From the NCBI RefSeq assembly GCF_030519375.1, contig NZ_JAUMKB010000002.1:372001-436000 (forward strand): 64,000 bases of DNA. The letters run 5' to 3'. A program made the translations under genes and the position numbers. Below are positions 1 to 8,644 of the stretch, piece after piece; positions within the stretch are counted from its first letter, which is position 1, and each line of letters opens with the position of its first letter. The notes below the pieces were generated by a model that was not told the origin of the DNA, ran no database searches, and saw only the letters and a list, made by a program, of their open reading frames with translations. The stretch is from Mucilaginibacter tolerans (GTDB lineage Bacteria > Bacteroidota > Bacteroidia > Sphingobacteriales > Sphingobacteriaceae).

Positions 1-957
1 TTTCGTATAAATGGAAACATTGAGTTGACTTTTATACCTGTTGGACACTTGTTAGGCGCCGCCGCTGCCGTATTTAAGATAAATGACCATGGTGAAGAGA
101 AAACTATAGCGTTTACAGGCGATATAGGCCGCAAAAATTATCCTGTGCTTGATGATCCGCAGGATTTACCACATGTGGATTATTTGGTCACAGAATCAAC
201 CTATGGCGGTCGGATGCATACGAAAGATAAAACGGTTGAACAGGCATTAATCGAGACTATTGAAAAGGCCTGTATAAAAGAACAGGGGCGGTTGATTATC
301 CCGGCTTTTAGTATCGGTCGTACCCAGTCGCTGGTTTACTCACTGAATAAAATCTTCACCAAAGGGCTTTTGCCGCCGGTAAAGGTATTTGTGGACAGCC
401 CGATGGCTGTTGCTGCCACCGAGATATTCCGTAAGCACCACAGCCTTGTAAATGAGGAGGCCAGGGAATTTTATCAAACTAAAGGTGATGAGTTTGAATT
501 TGATAACCTGGTATACATAGAAAGCTTGCAGGACAGCCGGCAGATATCCAATTATTTTGAGCCTTGCATTATTATTTCATCGGCAGGAATGTTGGAGGGC
601 GGACGTATTCAGGATCATTTGTATGAGAATATCCAGAATTATTATTGTACTATCCTGTTTATCGGATACTGTGCTAAGGGAACTTTAGGGCATCGCTTAC
701 TTCGCGGCGATCCTATTGTTCATATTAAGGATCGTGAGCTTTCTGTTTATGCTACGATAAGGCAAACTGACGTTTTAAGCGCCCATGGCGACCATGAAGA
801 CCTGATGAATGTTGCCCGGCAACAGCATAAGGACAAGTTGAGAACCATCTTCCTGGTGCATGGCGAGGAAGCGAGTATGCAGGCTCTAGCTGAAGCTTTG
901 GAAGAAGAAGGCTTTCCGGTGTCGATTCCGGAAAAGGATGTGACTTATAGCCTGTAA
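1..957 (+). CDS. MBL-fold beta-CASP RNA-processing hydrolase (5' end outside window)
   Basis: The reading frame is open to the left edge, so the N-terminal part with the HxHxDH metal motif is missing; 318 codons remain. What is left is the C-terminal part of a metallo-beta-lactamase/beta-CASP protein of the YSH1/CPSF-73-like bacterial group. Visible signatures are HLLGAA, the metal-ligand segment FTGDIGR, a beta-CASP motif A in FVDSPMA, SAGMLEGGRIQDHL, motif B in LSAHGDHEDL and motif C in FLVHGEE. The family cleaves or trims RNA with two zinc ions; the exact substrate cannot be read from sequence. A TTG at 25 lies in frame but is internal to the conserved region and is not the start. Confident at family level. 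Confidence 0.9.
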   Translation, partial: FRINGNIELTFIPVGHLLGAAAAVFKINDHGEEKTIAFTGDIGRKNYPVLDDPQDLPHVDYLVTESTYGGRMHTKDKTVEQALIETIEKACIKEQGRLIIPAFSIGRTQSLVYSLNKIFTKGLLPPVKVFVDSPMAVAATEIFRKHHSLVNEEAREFYQTKGDEFEFDNLVYIESLQDSRQISNYFEPCIIISSAGMLEGGRIQDHLYENIQNYYCTILFIGYCAKGTLGHRLLRGDPIVHIKDRELSVYATIRQTDVLSAHGDHEDLMNVARQQHKDKLRTIFLVHGEEASMQALAEALEEEGFPVSIPEKDVTYSL

Positions 958-991
958 ATTATTTCGTTAATAGTGAATTTATACATGGGAG

Positions 992-1183
992 TTATGATTC
1001 ATGATTCCATATAGAGATTTTGCGATAACGTCGATCTGTATATTTCAGAAAATGTATTTCCATCTTTTCAATGGTATGCAGCTTCATTTTACGATTAAAA
1101 TAACCGGATATATATCCATCGTATTCTCGTGAGCTTGTAATGCTTAATTTACCATCTGCTTTTTTTGTTATTGCAAAAGTCAC
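992..1183 (-). CDS. possible small hypothetical protein (63 aa)
   Basis: This small frame starts with GTG and ends at 992. It fills most of the 243-base gap between the MBL hydrolase and the polyferredoxin gene and lies 17 bases downstream of the latter on the same strand. The product is rich in Lys, Arg and Tyr with no signal peptide, membrane segment or recognisable motif. There is no clear purine-rich ribosome-binding site before the GTG. I do not recognise it; it may be a translationally coupled small protein or chance. Confidence 0.25.
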   Translation of the reverse strand: MTFAITKKADGKLSITSSREYDGYISGYFNRKMKLHTIEKMEIHFLKYTDRRYRKISIWNHES

Positions 1184-1200
1184 CGAGCGGACCGGAGCAC

Positions 1201-2274
1201 TTAAACTGGCAACTTATTCCTTACGGTTGCGGTTTTCTTTACAAACGCTGGCCGGATGAGCCAACTGTTCTTATTTCGTGTCCTGACTAACAGCCAGTAA
1301 AAAAAGAAAGTCGTTGTTGCTACTATTATCAAATTTATGCCCCATTCAGGAAATTTTCCTTTCAGGTCGATCAAAAGACCATCAGCACCCAGATTTCCGA
1401 AACCAAATAATGCAGGTATTCTATACGAATAATAACAAGATACACCGGCGGCAGCAAAAAAGCCGGAAAGTTTTGGTTCATACTTTTGTTCAGTGTTTGC
1501 CAATAACAAACCATAAATTGTCAACGACACCAATAAGGCGAAAAATGGTATTTCATAAGTCATGAATAGCTCGTGCAAGCTGCCTGTGAATCGATTGTCC
1601 GGAACATGAAACCACCCCCATATAAAACCTGGCAAGCCACCAGTGGTAAGAAATCCGCTCATACGGAACCATAAATTCTTTTTTGAAGCTTCTGGACGAA
1701 TGTTCGGCGTTGAATCCGGACATGGAACCATGCAATTTGCACATTCGGAACAATGCGCGTTAGGTAAACTTGTAAGTATATTGCCACCATATAGTTTTTC
1801 AACTGGATGAATCGGACATAGGCCCGAACACCACGCACTTTTCCATTCATAAAAAAAACCTAAAATGCCCCCGGCTAAAACCATTGTGATAATCAATACC
1901 GCGGTTGCCGGTCCATTTGTATTAAATACAGCGTGGCGAAGTGGCACTATAACATATAACGCAACTATCGCGATCAAACTAAATACACCCGATTGTTTGG
2001 GAGTTAACTTTTTCTTTTTCGATAAACCAAAACGTCTTGGCAGAAGATTAGTCGTAGCCAAGGGACACACGTTTCTCCACAATCCGGTGCTGACTACCAG
2101 CAATGCAGGGGCAACGGGAATTAAGATATTCCAGAAGAGCATTATCCCTAAAGCGGGAAAAAACAATAAACAAGATAAAATAACAACGCCAATCAGCCAA
2201 AATAAGGCTTGAACAATTCGCCAGATTAATAGAGTGCGGGGTGGTAAGTGACGATATACTTTTAACTCGGGCAT
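1201..2274 (-). CDS. polyferredoxin-like membrane protein with 4Fe-4S cysteines
   Basis: A 357-residue integral membrane protein with roughly seven or eight hydrophobic segments. It carries several cysteine motifs: NVCPLATT near residue 70, CSGLCPIHPVEKLYG near 150, and CSECANCMVPCPDSTP near 175, the last a CxxCxxxC-type 4Fe-4S site. The CP pairs after membrane helices resemble the NapH/NosR/CcoG (RdxA) polyferredoxin group, which pass electrons across the membrane. No partner oxidoreductase is adjacent, so its donor and acceptor are unknown. The fusion is shorter than NosR and lacks an FMN domain. Confidence 0.6.
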   Translation of the reverse strand: MPELKVYRHLPPRTLLIWRIVQALFWLIGVVILSCLLFFPALGIMLFWNILIPVAPALLVVSTGLWRNVCPLATTNLLPRRFGLSKKKKLTPKQSGVFSLIAIVALYVIVPLRHAVFNTNGPATAVLIITMVLAGGILGFFYEWKSAWCSGLCPIHPVEKLYGGNILTSLPNAHCSECANCMVPCPDSTPNIRPEASKKNLWFRMSGFLTTGGLPGFIWGWFHVPDNRFTGSLHELFMTYEIPFFALLVSLTIYGLLLANTEQKYEPKLSGFFAAAGVSCYYSYRIPALFGFGNLGADGLLIDLKGKFPEWGINLIIVATTTFFFYWLLVRTRNKNSWLIRPAFVKKTATVRNKLPV

Positions 2275-2383
2275 ATATTTCTGCGCGCAAAATATCAGAT
2301 AATTGACACAGCAAAAATGATTTGGGTCACTAAAAATGATTTTATACGATTCACCCTACTGATAGTACTCACAACACTATTTA

Positions 2384-2413
2384 AACAAAAAACCCAGCCA
2401 AACTGACCGGGTC
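2384..2413 (-). terminator. rho-independent terminator after serA
   Basis: On the minus strand a GC-rich stem (ACCCGG pairing with the CTGGGT arm, including a G-T pair, loop of about nine bases) is followed by a run of six T. It lies about 40 bases after the serA stop codon. Confidence 0.7.
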
Positions 2414-2452
2414 TTTAAATCGTACAGAAGAAGGGATTCAAACCCTTTTATC

Positions 2453-3415
2453 TTACTTCTTAAAATGCTCTATTATCAAACTTGCCAGTTCCACCCCTAT
2501 TCTTTCCTGGGCTTCGTTGGTAGCGGCGCCGATATGCGGTGTCAATGATATTTTAGGGTGCTTTAATATTTCTTCACGTGGGGTTGGTTCGTTGTCGAAT
2601 ACATCCAGTGCAGCAAATGAAACCTGTCCGCTGTTCAAGGCGTCTATCAAAGCCAGTTCGTCGATCAAACCACCGCGGGAACAGTTTACTAAGCCCACGC
2701 CTTTTTTAGTTTGAGCAAGCTCAGCAGCACCCAATAGGGCTTTATCTACAAATGGAGTATGCAGAGTGATAAAATCTGCTGTTTTTATGATCTCCTCTAG
2801 CGTCGCAGTCTTTACAGATGCTTTGACGACTGTACCGCCGCCCAATACTACCTCAACTTCAGGGTTGAACGGATAAAGGTCATATGCCAGCACATCCATT
2901 CCTACACCGATAGCAATTTTTGCCACCTCACGACCAATACGGCCAAAACCAACAATACCCAAAGTCTTACCGCGAAGCTCGATGCCTTTTGCATAAGCTT
3001 TTTTCAGGTCATTAAATTTGGTGCTGCCTTCAACCGGCATTTTACGGTTGCTATCAGGCAAAAAACGAACACAGCCGAATAATTGTCCAAATACCAATTC
3101 TGCAACGGATAAAGAAGATGATGCAGGCGTGTTATAGACGCCAATGCCTTTTTCTTTAGCATAATCTACATCGATATTATCCACACCTACCCCACCGCGA
3201 CCGATCAGTTTCAGGTTAGGGCATGCGTCGATTAATGCTTTGCGCACTTTGGTAGCGCTGCGCACGGTGATGGCATCATAAGCCTGCAATTTCACAGGCA
3301 GTTCATCCTGTGGTATGTTATTAGTATCTACTTCAAATCCGGCATCTTCCAGCATTTTCTTGCCAATCGGATCGATACCATCGTTAGCTAATATTTTGAT
3401 CATTTTTTTAGTCAT
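2453..3415 (-). CDS. serA: D-3-phosphoglycerate dehydrogenase
   Basis: This NAD-dependent D-isomer 2-hydroxyacid dehydrogenase would oxidise 3-phosphoglycerate to 3-phosphohydroxypyruvate, the first step of serine synthesis. It shows the Rossmann motif [10 protein letters not shown] near residue 165, the substrate-side [11 protein letters not shown], the [10 protein letters not shown] segment with the catalytic Arg, and the catalytic His in [12 protein letters not shown] near the C-terminus. At 320 residues it is the short form without a C-terminal ACT domain, so allosteric control by serine through that domain is not expected. Placement directly after serC supports the assignment over other hydroxyacid dehydrogenases. 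A second in-frame ATG four codons downstream (giving MIKILAND) is a possible alternative start. Confidence 0.93.
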   Translation of the reverse strand: MTKKMIKILANDGIDPIGKKMLEDAGFEVDTNNIPQDELPVKLQAYDAITVRSATKVRKALIDACPNLKLIGRGGVGVDNIDVDYAKEKGIGVYNTPASSSLSVAELVFGQLFGCVRFLPDSNRKMPVEGSTKFNDLKKAYAKGIELRGKTLGIVGFGRIGREVAKIAIGVGMDVLAYDLYPFNPEVEVVLGGGTVVKASVKTATLEEIIKTADFITLHTPFVDKALLGAAELAQTKKGVGLVNCSRGGLIDELALIDALNSGQVSFAALDVFDNEPTPREEILKHPKISLTPHIGAATNEAQERIGVELASLIIEHFKK

Positions 3416-3424
3416 TTGTCATTA

Positions 3425-3478
3425 TGTCATTAGTCATTGGCCCCATCAAAAATGATTAGTGACCAATGACTGATGACC
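3425..3478 (-). repeat. 16-bp imperfect inverted repeat between serC and serA
   Basis: The arms 3425-3440 and 3463-3478 pair over 16 bases with two mismatches; the inner nine (agtcattgg / ccaatgact) are perfect. The hairpin has no T-run, so it is more likely an mRNA stability or attenuating element within a serC-serA transcript than a terminator. The sequence is built from short repeats of GTCAT and TGACC. Confidence 0.6.
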
Positions 3479-3485
3479 AAATAAA

Positions 3486-4553
3486 TTATTTATTCTTCTC
3501 CTGGAATTCCTGCATTGCATCGATCAACACATGTACGCTGGTTATCGGTAATGCATTATAAATTGATGCCCTGAAACCGCCTACACTCCTATGGCCTTTA
3601 ATGCCCACAATTCCTTTTTCTTCGCAATATTTAAGGAACGGTTTTTCGTGTTCTGGATTTTCAACCACAAAACAAACGTTCATGTGTGAACGGTCTTCAG
3701 GAACACAAACCGGCTTGAACAATGGGTTACGGTCAATTTCAGTATACAAAGCTTTTGCTTTCGCTTCATTTTCTTTTTGAATAGCCTCAACACCACCTTT
3801 GGATTTTAACCACCGCAGCGTCAGCATCGATACCAAAATGGCAAAGCAAGGCGGGGTGTTGTACATCGATCCACCTTCAATTTGAGTTTGGTAATTGAAC
3901 ATTGCAGGTATCTTACGGCCTGTTTTACCTAATATCGAATCTTTTACGATCACCAGAGTAACACCCGCAGGACCCATATTCTTTTGCGCACCTGCGTAGA
4001 TCAAACCAAAATCAGCCACATTTATTTTACGGCTGAAAATGTCTGACGACATATCACACACCATTGGTATGGGCGATTTGAAGAATTCCTGCAACTGTGT
4101 ACCATAAATGGTATTGTTTGACGTAATATGGAAATAAGCAGCGTCAGCAGGAATAGTAAAATCCTTAGGAATATAAGTGTAGTTGCTTTCTTTAGAGGTA
4201 GCTACTACTATAGTTTCTCCAAAATATTTTGCTTCTTTGATTGCCTTGCTGGCCCATACGCCTGAATCCAGATAAGCAGCTTTACCGCCTTCAGGTAGTA
4301 AGTTATACGGTGCTAAAGCGAACTGCGTGCTTGCACCGCCCTGTAAAAATAATACCGAATAACCTTCGGGAACTTCAAAAAGTTCTTTCACCAGCTTTAC
4401 AGCCTCATCCAAAACAGCCTCGAATTCAGCCGAACGGTGCGATATTTCTAATATCGACAATCCTGTTCCATTGAAATCTAACACTGCCTCTGCGGCTTGT
4501 TTAAATACCTCATGTGGTAAAATGCCTGGTCCGGCACCGAAATTGTGTTTCAT
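3486..4553 (-). CDS. serC: phosphoserine aminotransferase
   Basis: A PLP-dependent class V aminotransferase of 355 residues, the usual SerC length. It converts 3-phosphohydroxypyruvate and glutamate to phosphoserine, and serves the pyridoxal pathway in many bacteria. Signatures are the N-terminal [10 protein letters not shown], the ISHRSAEF segment, [12 protein letters not shown] (phosphate-binding), the Schiff-base lysine in [12 protein letters not shown] near residue 190, and the C-terminal [15 protein letters not shown]. It is the first gene of a serC-serA unit; a TAACTTTG promoter element lies upstream. Confidence 0.97.
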   Translation of the reverse strand: MKHNFGAGPGILPHEVFKQAAEAVLDFNGTGLSILEISHRSAEFEAVLDEAVKLVKELFEVPEGYSVLFLQGGASTQFALAPYNLLPEGGKAAYLDSGVWASKAIKEAKYFGETIVVATSKESNYTYIPKDFTIPADAAYFHITSNNTIYGTQLQEFFKSPIPMVCDMSSDIFSRKINVADFGLIYAGAQKNMGPAGVTLVIVKDSILGKTGRKIPAMFNYQTQIEGGSMYNTPPCFAILVSMLTLRWLKSKGGVEAIQKENEAKAKALYTEIDRNPLFKPVCVPEDRSHMNVCFVVENPEHEKPFLKYCEEKGIVGIKGHRSVGGFRASIYNALPITSVHVLIDAMQEFQEKNK

Positions 4554-4614
4554 ATTATTTTTTTGATTTAAAATAACTTACTGGCATAATTGCCAACTTT
4601 ATATTTGGTAGGCG

Positions 4615-4622
4615 CAAAGTTA
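4615..4622 (-). promoter_or_regulatory. -7 element upstream of serC
   Basis: Minus-strand TAACTTTG matches the Bacteroidota TAnnTTTG -7 element and lies 62 bases before the serC start. No clear TTTG is seen at the expected -33 spacing, so confidence is moderate. Confidence 0.45.
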
Positions 4623-4761
4623 ATAAACTTGATAATGATCGAAGAGTTTATTTGCAATTTTTTTATCATAATTACAAATCTGATCAACGCTCTAAATTTA
4701 AATAATATTAAAAAATCAATTTTAACTTAGTATTAAGTGAATTGATTGCAATAATGATAAT

Positions 4762-5415
4762 TTATAGCGGATTTTTTAAATTTTTGATAGCCTGAAGCTG
4801 ATCGGCGGCTGAGAAAACTGAGTTACCGGCGACAAAAACATTTGCTCCTGCCTCAACTAGTTGCTTCACATTTTGCTCTCCAACGCCGCCGTCTACCTCA
4901 ATATACAGGTTTGGATTACGCGACGAACTTAAAGCATTCAGATCATGAAGTTTTTTATAGGTATTTGCTATGAACTTTTGTCCGCCGAAACCGGGATTTA
5001 CAGACATGATCAATACAAGGTCCAGGTCAGCAATAATATCATCTAAAAATGCAACAGGCGTATGCGGGTTTAACGCTACTCCGGCGCGGCATCCTAATTC
5101 TTTGATGCCTTGTATGGTACGATGCAAATGTGTACAAGCTTCAAAATGAACCGTAATCCCATTAGCCCCCTTTTCCGCGAATTCTTTAATATAACGATCG
5201 GGGTCAACAATCATTAAATGAACGTCCAAAGGCTTTTTAGCGTGCTTTTTCACTGCTTCCATCACTGGAAAGCCGAAAGAAATATTGGGTACAAACATAC
5301 CGTCCATTACATCCACGTGAATCCAGTCGGCTTCGCTCCTGTTCAGCATTTCAATGTCGCGCTGAAGGTTGCCAAAATCAGATGCTAAAATGGAAGGTGC
5401 TACAAGATGGTTCAT
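4762..5415 (-). CDS. rpe: ribulose-phosphate 3-epimerase
   Basis: A 217-residue TIM-barrel enzyme that interconverts ribulose 5-phosphate and xylulose 5-phosphate. Characteristic pieces are APSILASDFGNL at the N-terminus, the metal/catalytic segment HVDVMDGMFVPNISFG, DVHLMI, HFEA, SVNPGFGGQKFI and EVDGGVG. The full-length match makes the call secure. It stands alone, away from the oxidative pentose-phosphate genes at the other end of the window. Confidence 0.97.
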   Translation of the reverse strand: MNHLVAPSILASDFGNLQRDIEMLNRSEADWIHVDVMDGMFVPNISFGFPVMEAVKKHAKKPLDVHLMIVDPDRYIKEFAEKGANGITVHFEACTHLHRTIQGIKELGCRAGVALNPHTPVAFLDDIIADLDLVLIMSVNPGFGGQKFIANTYKKLHDLNALSSSRNPNLYIEVDGGVGEQNVKQLVEAGANVFVAGNSVFSAADQLQAIKNLKNPL

Positions 5416-5506
5416 GGGTCGAATATAGCGATTACTAATAAGTCATACAGAAATTTTGTACAACTAAGGAAGGATTTTGACACTGCTACGAATACCTTAA
5501 ATAATC

Positions 5507-5812
5507 CTAATCACAGTTTTGTAGCAGATCATAATACTTTTTCATTAATGCTACATCATAATCGACAAGTGAGTTATAAGCTTCAGAAACAAGCTCATTC
5601 AAAACAGGAATAGCGACATGGCTGCTATTATTGGGTATTGATTCTGATTGTTGTATCAACTGTTTAACACGCATGATTTCATAAAGCAACAGTTTGGTCA
5701 AATCGTCCTCCTTATTTTGCAAAACAGATGCCTTTCCATCAAGCAAACTTAATGAGTCAATGTTAATGGGACTTAGGTTATCGTTGGGATCGGATAAAGG
5801 ATCAATGCGCAT
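5507..5812 (-). CDS. hypothetical protein (about 101 aa)
   Basis: The ATG at 5812 gives MRIDPLSDPNDN and a mostly helical, acidic, soluble protein of about 101 residues with no signal peptide or membrane segment. The frame can extend upstream to 5872, but that would run into the pnp terminator hairpin, so the shorter start is preferred. It lies between pnp and rpe on the same strand. I recognise no family; a small cytoplasmic accessory protein is possible. Confidence 0.5.
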   Translation of the reverse strand: MRIDPLSDPNDNLSPINIDSLSLLDGKASVLQNKEDDLTKLLLYEIMRVKQLIQQSESIPNNSSHVAIPVLNELVSEAYNSLVDYDVALMKKYYDLLQNCD

Positions 5813-5872
5813 CTCATTCACTATAAGTTTAAAAAAAATGTTTTGTTTTCGAAAAGTGAAAAAAAATTTCAT

Positions 5873-5897
5873 AAAAAAAGCCCCCGTTTCCGGAGGC
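5873..5897 (-). terminator. rho-independent terminator after pnp
   Basis: On the minus strand GCCTCCG pairs with CGGGGGC around a GAAA tetraloop and is followed by seven T. It begins about 24 bases past the pnp stop. Confidence 0.88.
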
Positions 5898-5920
5898 CTT
5901 ATAGTAACTTGATTATTAAA

Positions 5921-8047
5921 TTATTGTGCTTTCTCTGGTTTCGGCAACAAGGCTTTTCTCGAAAGCTTTAATTTACCCTGCTTATCGATATCCAGCAGTT
6001 TAACACGTACTTCATCACCTATTTTAAAGATACCATCCATCGTTTCGAAACGTTTATGGTCAATCTCTGAAATGTGCAGCAAGCCGTCTTTGCCAGGCAT
6101 GATCTCAACAAATGCACCAAAAGGCATTATTGATTTCACCTTACCTTCGTAGACCTCGCCAACTTCAGGTTTCGCGGCTATAGCTCTGATGCGTGAAACG
6201 GCAGCATCAATAGAAGCTTTGTTTGCAGCAAATATCTGAACGATACCCTGGTTGTCTTTTTCTTCGATCGAGATAGTAGCACCGGTTTCACGCTGCATTT
6301 CCTGTATGATCTTACCACCCGGCCCTATAACAGCGCCAATATATTCTTTATCGATCTTTATAACAATAATACGTGGTGCATGCGGTTTGTAGTCTTCACG
6401 CGGCTCGCTTAACGTCTTTTTGATCTCGTTTAGGATGTGCAGACGACCTTCTTTAGCCTGATCCAAAGCTTTTGTTAAAACTTCGTACGATAAGCCATTG
6501 ATCTTCAGGTCCATTTGACATGCAACAATACCATTTTCAGTACCTGTTACTTTAAAGTCCATATCACCTAAATGGTCTTCATCACCTAAAATATCAGACA
6601 AGATCGCATATTTGGTTCCCATTTCATTGGTAATCAAACCCATTGCGATACCTGTTACCGGAGCTTTGATCTTAACACCTGCATCCATCAGCGCCAGAGT
6701 ACCGGCACATACTGTAGCCATTGAAGATGACCCATTTGATTCCAAAATATCAGATACAATGCGGATAGTGTATGGATTTTCATCCTCTGGTGGCAGTACT
6801 TGTTTCAATGAACGCATTGCCAGGTTGCCGTGACCGATTTCTCTACGGCCTGCTCCCCTGTTCGGACGAACTTCGCCGGTTGAGAAACCAGGGAAATTAT
6901 AGTGAAGAATGAATTTCTGATAGCCATTGATAAATGCACCATCGATCATTTGCTCATCTTCTTTAGAACCCAAAGTTACGGTAGTCAATGATTGTGTTTC
7001 ACCACGAGTAAAGACTGCCGATCCGTGTGCTGAAGGAAGATAACCTACTTCGCTCCATATCGGGCGGATTTGTGTAGTCGTACGGCCATCCAAACGTTTA
7101 CCTTCATCCAGTACGAGGTTACGGATAGCATCATACTCTACATCGTGATAATATTTTTTAGCAAGAAACAAAGTAACATCGTCAATCTCGCCTAAAGTTT
7201 CAATATAGGTATCACGAACTTCTTTAAATTTAACTGCGCGCTCATCTTTTGCAGAAGCAGAAGAAGCGATAGCATACACTTGTTCATAAGTAGCAGCATA
7301 GATCGCTTTCTTTAGTTCTTCATTATGGTCTTCGTGGCTATAAACACGTTTTTCGGTTTTACCAACGGCAATGGTCAATTCCCTTTGAATCAAACATTGG
7401 ATTTTGATTGCTTCATGCGCGAATTTGATGGCTTCGATCATCTCAGCTTCCTGGATCTCCTTAGCTTCACCCTCAACCATGTTGATGTCAAACTCAGAGC
7501 CAGCTACGATAAATTCTAAAGTAGCAGTTTCCAATTGACTTAATGTTGGATTGATAACTAATTTACCGTCAATTTTAGCTACACGAACCTCTGAAATAGG
7601 GCCGTTAAAAGGAATATCAGAGACAGCTAAAGCTGCTGACGCAGCTAAGCCCGCCAAACAGTCAGGCATAATTTCTTTATCAGCAGAAATTAAGCTGATC
7701 ATTACCTGGGTATCTGCGTGATAATCTTCTGGAAATAAAGGACGCAAAGCGCGGTCAACCAAACGTGAGATCAATACCTCATAATCTGATAATCTTGCTT
7801 CACGACGTAAAAAACCACCCGGGATGCGGCCAGTGGCAGCATATTTCTCCTGGTAGTCAACTGATAAGGGTAGAAAATCAACTCCTTCTTTTGCTTCGGG
7901 CGAAGAGACGACCGTGGCCAGCAACATCGTATCTCCCATTTTTACAACAACAGACCCATCAGCCTGTTTGGCCAGTTTTCCGGTTTCGATCTCTATGGTG
8001 CGTCCGTCACCCAAATCGATAACCTTTTTAATTACATTTAAACTCAT
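5921..8047 (-). CDS. pnp: polyribonucleotide nucleotidyltransferase (PNPase)
   Basis: A 708-residue PNPase, which degrades RNA 3' to 5' by phosphorolysis. It contains two RNase PH-like domains (about 1-220 and 310-540), a KH domain with the [12 protein letters not shown] motif near 570, and an S1 domain at about 620-695 ending in [10 protein letters not shown]. The length and full domain set match the family. It follows rpsO, the classic bacterial order, but a strong terminator and its own -7 element (TACTTTTG) separate the two, so it is probably transcribed mainly from its own promoter. Confidence 0.98.
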   Translation of the reverse strand: MSLNVIKKVIDLGDGRTIEIETGKLAKQADGSVVVKMGDTMLLATVVSSPEAKEGVDFLPLSVDYQEKYAATGRIPGGFLRREARLSDYEVLISRLVDRALRPLFPEDYHADTQVMISLISADKEIMPDCLAGLAASAALAVSDIPFNGPISEVRVAKIDGKLVINPTLSQLETATLEFIVAGSEFDINMVEGEAKEIQEAEMIEAIKFAHEAIKIQCLIQRELTIAVGKTEKRVYSHEDHNEELKKAIYAATYEQVYAIASSASAKDERAVKFKEVRDTYIETLGEIDDVTLFLAKKYYHDVEYDAIRNLVLDEGKRLDGRTTTQIRPIWSEVGYLPSAHGSAVFTRGETQSLTTVTLGSKEDEQMIDGAFINGYQKFILHYNFPGFSTGEVRPNRGAGRREIGHGNLAMRSLKQVLPPEDENPYTIRIVSDILESNGSSSMATVCAGTLALMDAGVKIKAPVTGIAMGLITNEMGTKYAILSDILGDEDHLGDMDFKVTGTENGIVACQMDLKINGLSYEVLTKALDQAKEGRLHILNEIKKTLSEPREDYKPHAPRIIVIKIDKEYIGAVIGPGGKIIQEMQRETGATISIEEKDNQGIVQIFAANKASIDAAVSRIRAIAAKPEVGEVYEGKVKSIMPFGAFVEIMPGKDGLLHISEIDHKRFETMDGIFKIGDEVRVKLLDIDKQGKLKLSRKALLPKPEKAQ

Positions 8048-8116
8048 CTTGTTTTTGTTGTGGTGTGCTTTTCATCTTCAGAACACACCGATTTTTATTT
8101 TGTGTATAATTGTTTG

Positions 8117-8124
8117 CAAAAGTA
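8117..8124 (-). promoter_or_regulatory. -7 element for pnp
   Basis: Minus-strand TACTTTTG matches TAnnTTTG and sits just after the T-run of the rpsO terminator, about 70 bases before the pnp start. Confidence 0.5.
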
Positions 8125-8155
8125 AAAAAGCCACCCGAATTTGGATGGCTTTTTA
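8124..8155 (-). terminator. rho-independent terminator after rpsO
   Basis: GCCATCC pairs with GGGTGGC (one T-G pair) around a six-base loop, flanked by A and T runs on both sides. It lies between rpsO and pnp and can work in either direction. Confidence 0.85.
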
Positions 8156-8172
8156 AGAAATTCAGGAAAGAT

Positions 8173-8451
8173 TTATTTGATGATATCACGCAGCTGTAAA
8201 GCTTTGATGATGGCACGGTATCTTTCAATGTCTTTGTTATACAGGTAAGCCAATAATGCACGGCGTTTACCTACTAGTTTTTGCAGCGAAAGCTGAGTTG
8301 AAAAATCTTTTTTATTGTTTTTCAAATGTCCTGTCAAATGCGCAATACGGGTTGTAAATAATGCGATCTGTCCTTCAGCCGAACCTGTATCGGTTGCGCT
8401 TTTGCCATGTTTTGCAAAGATCTCTGTCTTTGCTTCTTTACTTAAATACAT
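8173..8451 (-). CDS. rpsO: 30S ribosomal protein S15
   Basis: A 92-residue protein with the S15 pattern: helical N-terminus, the segment GSAEGQIALFTTRIAHLTGHL, and the conserved core SLQKLVGKRRALLAYL. S15 binds 16S rRNA early in assembly of the small subunit platform. It is the start of the rpsO-pnp pair. A minus-strand TACCTTTG element lies 46 bases upstream. Confidence 0.98.
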   Translation of the reverse strand: MYLSKEAKTEIFAKHGKSATDTGSAEGQIALFTTRIAHLTGHLKNNKKDFSTQLSLQKLVGKRRALLAYLYNKDIERYRAIIKALQLRDIIK

Positions 8452-8496
8452 TACTTGAATAATATTAAAGCGTTAATACTTTTGTTAATTGAGGTG

Positions 8497-8504
8497 CAAA
8501 GGTA
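8497..8504 (-). promoter_or_regulatory. -7 element for rpsO
   Basis: Minus-strand TACCTTTG matches TAnnTTTG, 46 bases before the rpsO start. Confidence 0.5.
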
Positions 8505-8644
8505 ATGTATGTTTTTGGATAAATGAAATAAATATTTAACAATAGTTGTTTGGGTTAAGTGGTTGATTTAGTGAGTGGTTATTTAAAATAAATTGAACTG
8601 TAGTTGCAATGTATTCTCGTTATCCTCTTCTTTTAAATTTGTCT

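Noticed and set aside
5813..5872. A longer N-terminus for the hypothetical gene at 5507
   Set aside because: It would place the start against the pnp terminator hairpin and adds a Phe/Lys-rich stretch from an AT-rich spacer.
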